Source: Styela clava
Taxonomy: Eukaryota > Chordata > Ascidiacea > Stolidobranchia > Styelidae
Length of the DNA stretch: 64,000 nucleotides
Direction of reading: 5' to 3'
Assembly: GCF_964204865.1 (NCBI RefSeq)
Contig: NC_135250.1
Span: 23,055,395 to 23,119,394, forward strand
In this document: positions 1 to 10,704 of the stretch, one piece after another
Layout of the letters: each line of letters begins with the position of its first letter
Position numbering within the stretch: position 1 is the stretch's first letter
Program-made: the position numbers and the translations under genes
Notes under the pieces: generated by a model
Database searches by the model: none
Told to the model about the DNA's origin: nothing
The model's input: the letters and a program-made list of their open reading frames with translations, nothing else

Positions 1-344
1 TCTGATAGCGTAATATGGTTTAATATATTTTATTTTGGATATTGATACATTAACATGTTCAATAAGGCAGTTAACAGTAACTGTAATTTTGAAAACATTC
101 ACAGTAGCAAATTATGGTGGTAAAACATAGAAATACCGGTATATTTTTTTTAAATATATAAGTAGCTGACATACCCGGATGATTTTCTTTAAATAACTGC
201 ACACATTCTATCACTTCACGCTCGTGTTTTTACCTTTTTCTAGCTGTGATGTCCTTATCATACACGCTTGGTCTTATGTTTGAGTGTTGGTATAAGGGTT
301 GTAGATAGTATAATATAGTTCCTGCAACTAGGCGAGTAGTAGAG
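1..344. other. Left flank, no gene seen
   Basis: No coding region or RNA gene is recognised. The part from about 270 to 344 is paralogous to about 1648-1713 (shared words such as 'agggttgtaga' and 'agtagag'), so it is the left half of a repeated unit that resumes at 5076 beyond the foldback element. Confidence 0.5.
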
Positions 345-813
345 CTATGTTGGAGGGCAACCCTAAAATGCAGGAAACGGGAACTACGGGAAATTTCACT
401 AAAAAGCGGGAAATTTCTCAAAAAGCGGGAATGACGGGAAATCGCTTTAAGGTACGGGAAATATTCATTTTGGGGTATGTTTAGGGGAAATTGTTCTAGA
501 AAGCGAAAGCAATAGTAAATATACGCTTGGGGGTGTATGTACGTGAAAATTTATCTAAAATGCGGGAACGACGGCAAATCGCGTTAAAGTACGAGAAATA
601 CTAATTTCAGAGTATGTTTAGAAGAAATTGCACTAGAAAACGGAAGCAACGGGGAAATATACGCTTGGGTTGTGTCGATACGGAAATTTCACTGAAAAGC
701 GAAAAATTTCACAATAAGTGGGAGTGACCGGAAATCGCTCTAAGATACGGATAATATGTATGTTAGTACAATTACCCCGTACATGCACACTCAAGTATAA
801 ACGGCACTCCGGA

Positions 814-893
814 AGTATCTGCAACAAGATGACGCACAGCCTGAACCCTAACCTGGTATACATACTATGTTCAGGTTGTGCGTCATCTTGTTG
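814..893. repeat. Hairpin in left foldback arm
   Basis: About 26 nt ('caagatgacgcacagcctga' and surroundings) is repeated in inverted orientation about 28 nt later ('caggttgtgcgtcatcttg'). The same hairpin occurs in the opposite arm at about 4467-4540, so it belongs to the element and not to the host flank. Confidence 0.75.
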
Positions 894-1639
894 CACATAC
901 TTCGGGAGCGCCGTATAAACTTGCCATTGCTTTTGGTATTCAATGCATATTCACCCCACACATACTCTAAAATACATATTTCCCATACCCTATAGCAAAT
1001 GCCCGTCATTCCCGTCTTTTGAGAAATTTCCCGTAGTTCCCGCAATTTCAAATTGACAAATTCCCGTCGTTCCCGCTTTTCAGTGCATTTCTCGTCGCAT
1101 TTTAGGGCTGTTAACTTAGCATCATTACAGTGCTGTTCTATTTGTGTGAAGGGTGTTGCCCAATATTGTCTTATGCAAGTATAAGTTTAATGCTCTCTAT
1201 AATCTGAATCTTCCTTCTGATACTCTTTAAAGGTACTTTAGTGGAATTAACCGAATGCCCTCAGAGATCAAATAGAAACGCAATGGATTGTAATGCAAAA
1301 TTTTCATATATTGTAAAGTTGTACGATCGAATTGAATTGTTCCGAACAACAGATAGTGAAATACACTTAAATCAATGATGCAACTATATGTGATGAAACC
1401 AAATTCCATGGGCTCTTCCCAAAACTTTCAACATTTCCTGAAATGCAATTTGGCGGCATTTGCAGTGAGACATAAATTCTTACGACTTTTTCAACGTCAA
1501 TGTGCTATATTCTTGAACGATTTACTGAAAACCGGACGTTTCCCGGCTTGCTATCAATAATCCCTTTTTCATACGAATCAACCGATGAACCAATTTTTAA
1601 CATCACACTGCATGGTCTTTGTTTCTATTTGGGTGATGT

Positions 1640-3190
1640 AATACCTTATGAGGGTTGTAGACGGTATAGTTTAGCTCCTGTACTTGTTTTTGTAATTAGG
1701 CGACCAGTAGAGATATATTGGATTATCCCCTTGGTTTTAATTTGCTGTGGTATTCTATGATTTGTCTTGTGTGTATACAAAAATTTATTCTAGGTTAAGG
1801 TTCTGCTGTGAAATGAACGTGAAGGCCAACAGAGAGAGAGAGATTTTATTTCGTCCACCAGAAAAATCATTCATAACAATAGATTTTGGCTAAAGAAAAA
1901 ATACACTTTTTTTCGGTATAGACTGGAAGGAGCGATACGATCATGCAGTCATCGGAGTCAGCTTCCTCTAAGTTTACGCCGATAAGTTCACAGTAAAATA
2001 TGACTATTAGAAGTGGTTAAAGTTCACGAAACATGCGGATGGTTAGTGAGGTTTGAGAGTTTTTGGTTTGCGAGAAATTTACCCTGTATTCCAACCAGAA
2101 TTCAACTCAGGTCTTTCAACTTGCGTTTTAAAGATAAATAACCAATGATCAATATCTACTCAAAATAATATCTTCTTCTCAACAAAACTGTAGGTAGGGT
2201 AGTGTTGTTTCCTAATATGTAACCCTTGAATATTCTACTCGCAGATGTATTTTCTGTTTTTCAGGTCGTTTCGTGATGATCAATTCATTGGCTAGCTTAT
2301 TGAATATAAATGGTGTCTACATCAACCAAATTTGCTGATGTCTCATCCACGATAAATTTGAATTGACATCAATTGCGTCATAATAATTAAATGAAGAAAT
2401 GATCCTGTAAAATAACAATCCTAATTCCGTTATTCTTGCAGAAGTCAATATCTAAAAATTAAAAAAACTTACTTACATAACCTTGGTAACCAATATATCC
2501 CTATACCCTATCGCCCTACCTTAAATTAAATATAACAAGAGAGCTAAGCTCAAATATATGGACACGTCACAAGGTGTCGCTACTTTTTATTCTGACACAT
2601 AAAAAACGAATCTCTTGAAGTCCACAGAAATTTTTGAAATAAGTAAAAGTGATAGCCTTCTGGCGACAAAATTAATCTTTAACCACTGAAAAGTTCAAAA
2701 CAATTAGTCAAGTATTCGAAGAGAAAAGCGATTTTATCATGACCAAGGAAAAGAACAAAACATAATATTGAAACGATCGTTATGTCCACTAAAGTGTCCA
2801 ATATTCAGCTTGGCAATATATTTTTCATGAAAGTTTATCTTTACTGTTCATTCCTATTTATAGAATCGATCAATTCGGCAGTGGAAAACAATATTAATTT
2901 ATTAATATGGTGTGGCCAGTGATTTTTTATTTAATAATATATTTTTTTTAACTACCAGTATGTAATTTATTATGTTCTTCTTACTTTATAAATTCTGTAT
3001 GGTTGTGTGTGTGAGCGTGTGTGAAATATTTTAGGTGAGTGAACACGTACCACTTCTTCTTGGCAAAACCCTCCATCTTATATTCTGTACGTTTTCAACC
3101 TTATCTAAGATTTTGTTTGCTCTCCTGATATCATAATCTGTTTTTATTTATTTATGGAGTCGAAATAAACTTATATCGTGATAGATGAAA
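1640..3190. repeat. Copy B of the flanking unit, inside the foldback element
   Basis: This block is a diverged copy of the sequence outside the element: about 270-344 joined to 5076-6104 and 8369-8650. Matching landmarks include 'ttttaatttgctgtgg' (1736, 5092), 'cttggcaaaacc' (3060, 8498) and 'gagtcgaaataaactta' (3157, 8629). It spans the empty insertion site of the foldback element. No open coding region was recognised in it. It could be a captured segment, or an older duplicated unit into which elements were nested. Confidence 0.6.
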
Positions 3191-3339
3191 CGCGCACTAC
3201 ATAGCTTGGGCAATTTCGAAAGCGCAGCCTGCCATGTCTTAGCAGGCTACATATGAATTGATTTTATAAGATGCTTTTCTTGACGATTTTCGCAGACATC
3301 TTATGCTGTACATAGATTTCTTGTTCTTCCCGAATCTCG

Positions 3340-3960
3340 CATTTTATTGTAATGTTCTGTATGAAAACACCTAAATATAACATAAACTTCCTGTTTTACA
3401 GCGATTTTCTCAATCTTCCCGCCTTTTCCGTTCTTCCCACCATTTTCAATACTTACGTATTTTGTTGCAATTTTCTATATAAAACACCTGAATACTTATT
3501 TTCCGCATTCCCGAGATATTCTTACTCTTCCCGCCTTTTCCGCAATTTTACGCTTTTCCCGCCATTTTCAATACTTACGTATTTTGTTGCAATTTTCTAT
3601 ATAAAACACCTGAATACTTATTTTCCGCATTCCCGCGATATTCTTACTCTTCCCGTCTTTTTCAAGACTTAGCCTACGTATTTTGTTGCAATTTTCTATA
3701 TAAAACACCTGAATACTTATTTTCCGCATTCCCGCGATATTCTTACTCTTCCAGTCTTTTTCAAGACTTAGCCTACGTATTTTGTTGCAATTTTCTATAT
3801 AAAACACCTGAATACTTATTTTCCGCATTCCCGAGATATTCTTACTTTTCCCGCCTTTTCCGCTTTCCCGCCATTTTCAATACTTACGTATTTTGTTGCA
3901 ATTTTCTATATAAAACAGCTAAATACATGTTATTTATTTTTTACGCGATGCTCTTACTCT
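3340..3960. repeat. Minisatellite, five units of ~98-122 bp
   Basis: The word 'tacgtattttgttgcaattt' recurs at about 3454, 3576, 3675, 3773 and 3885, each followed by 'tctatataaaaca' and by pyrimidine-rich 'cttcccg' sequence. Unit lengths are about 122, 99, 98 and 112 bp. The array lies inside the right part of the foldback element. Confidence 0.85.
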
Positions 3961-5075
3961 TCCGGCTCTCCCCGTCATTTCTCAATACGTTTGCTTTTCA
4001 TTGCCGTCATCGCCGCTTATTTAGAGAATTTCCCTTATACCCACCCGATTTTCAGTAAAATTTCCCAAAATATCAGATAGTTCCTACTCATGAGTAATAT
4101 TTTCCGTAATTTCCGCTTTTTAATACAATTTCTTGTACCTACACGTTCAAGTGTATATTTCCCGTTGATCTCGCCTTCTAGTACAATTTCCCGCACATAC
4201 AACAATAAAATGCCCATTTCCCCCATCCTAGAGCAATTTCCCGTCATTCCCACTTTGTGTGAAATTTCCCCTACATACACTCTAAAATGCATATTTTCCC
4301 TATCTTAGAGCAATTTCCCCTCTTTTCCGTATTTCGTAACATTCTCCCGCTTATTAGTAAATTTTCCCGTCATTCCTGTTTCCCGCATTTTAGAGTATGT
4401 GTGGGGTAAATATGCATTGAATAGCAAAAGCAACGGCAAGTTTATACGGCGCTCCCGAAGTATGTGCAACAAGATGACGCACAACCCGAACATAGTATGC
4501 ATACCAGGTTAGGGTTCAGGCTGTGCGTCATCTTGTTTATACTGCCGTTATAGTGCCGTTTATACTTGAGTGTGCATGTACGGGGTAATTGTACTAACAT
4601 ACATATTATCCGTATCTTAGAGCGATTTCCCGTCACTCCCACTCTTTGTGAAATTTTTCGCTTTTTAGTGAAATTTACGTATCGACACAACCCAAGCGTA
4701 TATTTCCCCGTTGCTTCCGTTTTCTAGTGCAATTTCTTCTAAACATACTCTGAAATTAGTATTTCTCGTACTTTAACGCGATTTGCTGTCATTCCCGCAT
4801 TTTAGATAAATTTTCACGTACATACACCCCCAAGCGTATATTTACTATTGCTTTCGCTTTCTAGAACAATTTCCCCTAAACATACCCCAAAATGAATATT
4901 TCCCGTACCTTAAAGCGATTTCCCGTCATTTCTGCTTTTTGTGAAATTTCCCGCTTTTTAGTGAAATTTCCCGTAGTTCCCGCATTTTAGTTTTCGCAAT
5001 TTCCCGTCGTTCCCGCATTTTAGTGCAGTTCCCGTCGTTCCCGTTTCCCGCATTTTAGGGTTGCCCTATGTTGGA

Positions 5076-6104
5076 TTCTCCTCTTCAGATTTTAATTTGC
5101 TGTGGGTCATTGTAATTGGATGTGGTTTTTATATCATTTATGTATGCATGCATTTTATGTTAAGGCATGGTATTGGTGTTAGAGTTGACTTGTTGGCCAA
5201 GGTATAGATAGTGAAATTTTGTGTTTTTTGCATGGTGTGATAAATTTTTCTCTGTCCCAAGCAGAATGTCACCATAGATCATCTATCCATCGCTATATAA
5301 TGACAATACATCCCATTTGATTAAACAATTATTTTTTTCCTGTAATAAATAGTTCAGCGCGTTCCCCTTCACCCAATCATTGAAACATCTACTCGCAGTT
5401 TCATTTTTTGTTTTTCAGGTTACTTCAAAGTGATTAAATGTAGTAAAACACATAAGGAAAAAATCAAACAAAGACCCCGATATCCTGTGAAATAACAACC
5501 TTATTCCTATATCCTTGTCTGAAATCAATACCCAAGAATGAAAAACCTCACTTACACCCCTTGTAAATAATTTATTTCCATATCCTTCCTTCTTTACTTA
5601 ATTATAGTAATTTTACTGTTACCGGTAACTTTAATTACTTATTACAATCTGGACTATAATTTGGCAGGTGACCGTACATTTGAACCCATGTGTATATCCA
5701 CGGGTTCAATCTATATGTGGGTGCTAAAACCCATGGGTTAGGGTTAGTGTGGGTTCAACTATCCGAAAAACAAAAAAAATTCCATAGGTGCAATAGCATA
5801 CAGGTGCAATTGCCATGGGTTCAAATGTACGTGGGTTCAAATGTAATGGAACCAATTTGGCAATAATAGGCTCTAATTCGGGGAATGAAATGGTCTCGCC
5901 CACCTCTTCATGCACCCAATTCTGGCAACTTGGCATTTGACTCCAACTATAATCAGCTTGGCAATATGTTTTCAATAGAATCTTCCTTTTATATTTTAAT
6001 TAACGATTAGATGATCGATCAATTTGGCAATGGCAACCATTACAAAAATATCAATATGGTGTGGCAAAATTTTTTTTTTTTCTAGTATTTATTTTTTTGT
6101 TTAC
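5076..6104. repeat. Copy A of the flanking unit (left part)
   Basis: Paralogous to about 1720-2950 and interrupted by the MITE at 5667-5853. No gene is supported; the open frames here are short and have no recognisable similarity. Confidence 0.5.
5667..5853. mobile_element. 187 bp MITE with 9 bp target duplication
   Basis: Starts 'ggtgaccgtacatttgaacc' and ends 'ttcaaatgtaatggaacc', imperfect inverted termini. A perfect 9 bp direct repeat 'aatttggca' lies at 5658-5666 and 5854-5862. Internal copies of 'tgggttcaa' occur in both orientations. A partial relative with the same end ('caaatgtacggtcacc') is found at about 26390-26447. Confidence 0.75.
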
Positions 6105-6112
6105 TGCATAGT

Positions 6113-8360
6113 CAGGGATGGCCAATATCGAATAGTTCACTATTTCGAATACATTCGATATTATTTTTTTCGAATATGAAATTTCGAATACTTCGCAAAT
6201 AAAATCCACTAATTGAAGCTAATCTAAATGTATTTAGGAATTTCCATACAATAAGCAATGGAATAACTGCTATCTACAAGTTACAACCTATCTATATTAC
6301 CAGGCATTTCATATTTGCAGATTATTGCAGTATATATTTTATATACCATGAGTCATGTTAACAGAATTAAATTAATACGACAATAGTGGTATCGATGATA
6401 GATTTGAATATTTGCGCAACACAAAATCACCCTAGTAAAACGCCCATACTTTTACATACCAACCGTTATCCAAATTATTTGTCGAAAAGCGGGATAAAGT
6501 ATGAGGTATTTTTCCGACTTGTGACAATTTTTTCTTGAGTACAAAAATACGAATCAAAAATTAATTATATTTGGGAACTTTACCACGCATTTTGAGTCCG
6601 CAGATCGCCGTTGTATGTTTGAGTAATAATACTTTTATTATTTCATAAATATGAAAATAGGAATCAAAAACTATTTATAATCGGGTAGTTTACCACACAT
6701 TCTAAGTTTACAGATCGCCGTTGTATTTTGTAAATACGAAAATAGGAATCAAAAATTAATATTAATCGCGAGTTTGCCACACAATTTCTGTCCACAGATT
6801 GCCGTGATATTGTGCCGAATATAATTAGTTTTGATTCTTATTTTCGTACTCACAAGTCGGAAAAAGAATTTATATTTTATCCCGCTCTTGGGAACTTATT
6901 TGGATAATGGTTGCCATTGGTTTGCATTTAAAAGTATGGACTTTTTACTAGGATGATTTTGTACTGCGCAAAATATTCGAATCCATGTCTCCATGACCGA
7001 TACCACTACTTAAAATGCCTTACCGTGTTAATTTAATTCTATTATCATAACTCAAATGTTGGTAAATTGGGCAGTTTACCACACATTTGAATGCCACAGA
7101 TCGCCGTTGCAGTTTAGAATTATTAGTTTTATTATTTTGTAAACACAAATCCGAAATGAATTATAATTGGGCAGTTTACCACATATTTCATGTCCACAAA
7201 TACCCGTTGTATTTGGCATTAATACTTTCATTATTTTATCAATATGAAAATAGGAATCAATATTTAATATTTATTAATATCGGTCAGTTTACCACACATT
7301 TTATGTCCACAGATTGTCGATACAACCATGAGTTACGTTGAGCAGAATTAAATTAATACGTCATGACATTTTTTTTAAATGCCGGTAAATTATTTTGCGC
7401 AACAAAAAATCACCCTGGTAAAGGATCGATACTTTTAACTATCGTTATCAGAATTATTTGTCAGAAATTACTTTCTAATAAATCGACTTGTTTTTCCAAC
7501 TAATAAGTCCACATGGCAAATAGGACGATGTCTATTTTTAGCACTCAAAAAAGGGGTTTTTCCATATAGGCCTCCAATAAGACGGGTAGAAAAAATCGCT
7601 AATAATTTTATATGTTTAGAACCAGATCATGTTAGTTTGGTAGAATCATACTCACTGAATTAACTATTTTTAACAATTGAGCTGTAAATTTAAGTTGTAA
7701 AGCGGCAATCATTTTGGACAACCTAATAACCGGAATGTTGAAATAATTTTGGAATGTGATAAGTGTACTTCCACTGTACGTCCACGGGTTATTTCACAGC
7801 TGTTTTTTCCTGTCCCTGTGGTGTTTGGCTGAATCGGCAAAACGAAAGGGTCACAAATCACTTTATCTTGGTGGCCGTGTTTCTCTTTAAAGTAACGATA
7901 ACCAGCCTGCGATTAAATATCATGATTGGCAGACCCTAAGACCCAAATATAAGGTTACACAAATCATGCTTGAGAAGACTCATGCGAATAATAAGCTGGC
8001 CACATAGAAATAAAATAAACATACTTTCTCAATTTTTCGACGTAATGGAAATGAATTTGTAAATTAAAAGCCTCGTACACGAATGTCGGCAATGTCCACC
8101 AACGCAAACGTGCAAATGTGTCGCAACACTATGCGACGTACAGTCGCACAGAATATAAACAATCAAAGTGCCGATTCTATTTCATCGTCATTACGTGAGA
8201 CAGCGTAAAAAGTCGTTTAAAGATTCCCGTAAAACGAAACACCACGTTTACGGCGAAAAGTGGCTACTATTCGGAATTATTCGAAAATCAACCGAAAAGG
8301 TATTCGAATACTTTGATATTCGAATACATTCGAATATTCGATTCGTTTTGGACAACCCTG
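6113..8360. mobile_element. Non-autonomous hAT-like element, 2.25 kb
   Basis: Left end 'cagggatggcca' and right end 'tggacaaccctg' are flanked by a perfect 8 bp direct repeat 'tgcatagt' (6105-6112 and 8361-8368), as expected for hAT transposition. The subterminal regions are rich in 'cgaata'/'tattcg' words. The interior has repeated 'cagtttaccacacatttt' units and a ~130 bp inverted repeat (about 6406-6530 against 6845-6985). No transposase frame is seen. The same family recurs at 40322-43289 and, truncated, at about 60873-61292. Confidence 0.8.
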
Positions 8361-8368
8361 TGCATAGT

Positions 8369-9078
8369 ATACCCTAAATTTATCACGTTCTATTCTTACT
8401 TAAATAACTTCTCAGTGTGTGTGTGGTTGGTGGGTGCATGTGAGCGTGTGTGAAATAACTTAATAATTTTAGGTGAGTAAACACGTACCACTTCCTCTTG
8501 GCAAAACCTTCCATCTAATATTTTGTACGTTATAAACCTCATTTAAGGTTTCGTTTGCTCCCCTGATTTCATAATCAGTTTTTATTTATTTGTTTTTATC
8601 TGTCAAATGTATTGTTATGCGGATTATGGAGTCGAAATAAACTTATACTTATTATAAACTTATATTAAAATTAGTAAATGTTCATTTTTGTTCAGCGATT
8701 TCTTGAACGAAGAAATATGCATGGCCTATCTTTCAAACTGATATTTAAATCTACAAACTCCATAACTGAGAGTTGTAAGGTTATGAACTGTCACATCTTG
8801 ACATTGACCTTTATGTGACACAAATTAAGCAGTCAATAGCTTCGCCATTGTGGTTGTGTACTTATTGCATTTCTTCTCGTTAGAGTTTATTTTTTTGTTG
8901 TAATCATTGTTTCATGAAGCAATTAACCTAAATGAGTCCTTCCTTTTTCTCTCCAGAGGTTTATATGTGATGGACCGTAAAGTCTTTAGTTTAATTATTG
9001 TTTCTCTTTTTAAGGTATTATTATTATTAGTGGTATAATCATAAGCAGTACTTTAAATTGTCGGACAAAGTCTCAGAA
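8369..9078 (+). other. Unit A end and upstream region of KLHL-1
   Basis: 8369-8650 matches 3000-3190 (end of the duplicated unit). From about 8820 to 9078 the sequence resembles the 5' flanks of the other KLHL copies ('gtgtacttatt', 'ttgtaatcattgttt', 'ggtataatcataagcagtac'). It should hold the promoter and 5' leader. No core promoter element can be assigned with confidence. Confidence 0.5.
9014..9078 (+). promoter_or_regulatory. Conserved leader block before KLHL-1 ATG
   Basis: The ~65 bp 'ggtattattatta...ataatcataagcag...' directly before the start codon is shared with copies 2, 3, 4, 6, 7 and 8. It may be 5' UTR. The 'ataagcag' could be a splice or trans-splice acceptor. This is inference. 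Confidence 0.4.
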
Positions 9079-10704
9079 ATGGAAGAAAAAATCAATACAG
9101 ATTCTAAAGAACATGCTGTTGAAATTTTACAACAATTAAATGAATATCGTAAAACTGGACGACATTGTGATTTCATGATCAAAGCTGGATCTGAGGAACT
9201 TTCTGTTCATAAGAATATTGTGTCGGCAAGTTCCGATTATTTTAAAGCAATGTTATCTCATGAAAATGTTGAAACAAAATCTGGTGTCGTTGAAATAAAG
9301 GAATTTGATGAAGTTTGTGTTAAAAAATGTGTTGATTTCATTTACACTGGGGATGCTTATGTTGCCAAAGAAAAACGTGAAACACTCATGGGTGTCGCTC
9401 ACATGATGCAGCTTCAAAGACTTTGTGATAGTATCGCAATTTTTCTGGAAGATGATCTTGATCCTACATCGTTTTTTCAAACTAAAAAAATTGCGAATAG
9501 GTACAACTGTAAACAACTTGAGGAAAAATGCAATCAATTTGCATTGCAACGTTTTATAGAAATTGCCCAGTCTGATGAGTTTATGGATCTTGATGAAAAA
9601 TTCATTTCATTTCTGATGGAATCAAAAGCAAAGGAAGAAGGGAAATGTAAGATGTTGTTAGCATGGACCAAACATGATATTGATGAAAGAAAAGAATGTT
9701 TTCTTAGTTTGGTGATGAAATTTCAATTGACAAAAATGACTTTGTCATATAGAAGATTTCTTGTTGAAAATGAACCATTAATACTTGAATCTGGAAAATC
9801 TCTCCAGTCATTGACTTTGTCAATTTTAGACAGTACTGGGAATGCCAAATCAAAAGATTTCAATTTCACAAAGAATAAACAGCTTGTTGTTTTTGACGAA
9901 ACTTCTCAAAGAATGCATTCTCATGATGTTGATGATAAAACATGGACACCAATGCAAACCATAGATCAAGCAATTATACAGAATTTATATTCTGCTGTAG
10001 TGATGGAATCTTACATTTATGTGATTTGTACGAATGGATCATTTCATAGACTTGAATATGCTGAATCAAATGCAAAGTGGGAACAAATGACAAATACAAA
10101 TCTTCAGAATGCACGTGCAGTTGCACTTGATGGTTTTGTTTATGGTATTGAGTATGAAAATGCTTCAAACATTATGGAAAGATATGACCCATCAAATAAT
10201 AGATGGACCAGACTAACAAACAAATCATTCATTCTAGTCTGTGAATCTTTGGTGGCTGCTAATGGAAAGGTGTTTTGTATTGCAGGATATAATCAGCAAT
10301 GTCGAGCAACAAACCAAGTTGAGATTTATGATCCGGTCACATCAACTTGGTCAATGGATAATAGATCATTGAATGAAGCAAGATATCGTGCTTCTGCAAC
10401 TGCTACAGAGGAAGGAATATATGTTATGGGAGGGTATGATGTTAATGGAAGATCAACTCTCACTACTGTTGAGTTTCGTTCATCTGTAACTGAAACCTGG
10501 ATGATGTTGAAACCAATGAAAAATGCAAGAGCACAGTTCAATAGTTGTGTAATTGATGGGAAAGTTTTTGTCATTGGTGGAAATAAAAATCCTGCAAATA
10601 TAGAGGAATATGATCCAGAAACAAAAGAATGGAAAATCATTGAAACAATACAAGGAAAAAGTATAACTCCACTGGCAACGGTTGCAATATCTATATGGCA
10701 TTAA
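9079..10704 (+). CDS. KLHL-1: BTB-BACK-Kelch protein, intact, 541 aa
   Basis: Predicted substrate adaptor of a Cullin-3 ubiquitin ligase: in this family BTB binds Cul3 and dimerises, and the kelch propeller binds the target. Visible domains are BTB at about residues 25-125 (HCDF, VHKNIVSASSDYFKAML), BACK at about 128-235, and six kelch-like blades from about 265 to the end (for example MERYDPSNNRW, VEIYDPVTSTW, IEEYDPETKEW). I chose the ATG at 9079 because every paralogue starts MEEKINTDSKEH; the in-frame extension upstream begins with TTG. It is one uninterrupted exon. Compared with its paralogues it lacks three residues after MESK in BACK and ends with an extra WH. Loop residues between blades differ from the other copies. 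The family assignment is secure; the target is unknown. Confidence 0.93.
   Translation: MEEKINTDSKEHAVEILQQLNEYRKTGRHCDFMIKAGSEELSVHKNIVSASSDYFKAMLSHENVETKSGVVEIKEFDEVCVKKCVDFIYTGDAYVAKEKRETLMGVAHMMQLQRLCDSIAIFLEDDLDPTSFFQTKKIANRYNCKQLEEKCNQFALQRFIEIAQSDEFMDLDEKFISFLMESKAKEEGKCKMLLAWTKHDIDERKECFLSLVMKFQLTKMTLSYRRFLVENEPLILESGKSLQSLTLSILDSTGNAKSKDFNFTKNKQLVVFDETSQRMHSHDVDDKTWTPMQTIDQAIIQNLYSAVVMESYIYVICTNGSFHRLEYAESNAKWEQMTNTNLQNARAVALDGFVYGIEYENASNIMERYDPSNNRWTRLTNKSFILVCESLVAANGKVFCIAGYNQQCRATNQVEIYDPVTSTWSMDNRSLNEARYRASATATEEGIYVMGGYDVNGRSTLTTVEFRSSVTETWMMLKPMKNARAQFNSCVIDGKVFVIGGNKNPANIEEYDPETKEWKIIETIQGKSITPLATVAISIWH

Larger units (their letters stand above)
355..5066. mobile_element. 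Foldback / Mutator-like DNA element, 4.7 kb
   Basis: The element begins 'gggcaaccctaaaatgc' and ends with its reverse complement ('gcattttagggttgccc'). It is flanked by a perfect 9 bp direct repeat 'tatgttgga' at 346-354 and 5067-5075. A related sequence without the insert has 'tatattgga' near 1714. The outer arms (about 355-975 and 4390-5066) are long inverted repeats, rich in short units of the type 'cgggaaattt'. The 9 bp duplication and long terminal repeats are typical of Mutator-like or foldback elements. No transposase was seen, so it is probably non-autonomous. An unusual feature is that its interior carries a ~1.5 kb copy of the host flank. An alternative is two nested smaller elements, because 355-1108 by itself looks palindromic. 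Confidence 0.7.

Noticed and set aside
3340-3960. Regularly spaced repeats that could suggest a CRISPR array
   Set aside because: Units are ~100 bp and similar along their whole length, with no short repeat and unique spacer structure. They lie in a eukaryotic foldback element.
9058-9078. N-terminal extension of KLHL-1 (SDKVSE)
   Set aside because: It would start at TTG; the ATG at 9079 matches all paralogues, and the extension is just the leader block in frame.
9253-9549. Minus-strand open frames of 98-142 codons opposite the BTB region, found in most KLHL copies
   Set aside because: They follow directly from the conserved plus-strand coding sequence, have no start context or domain of their own, and are shadows.
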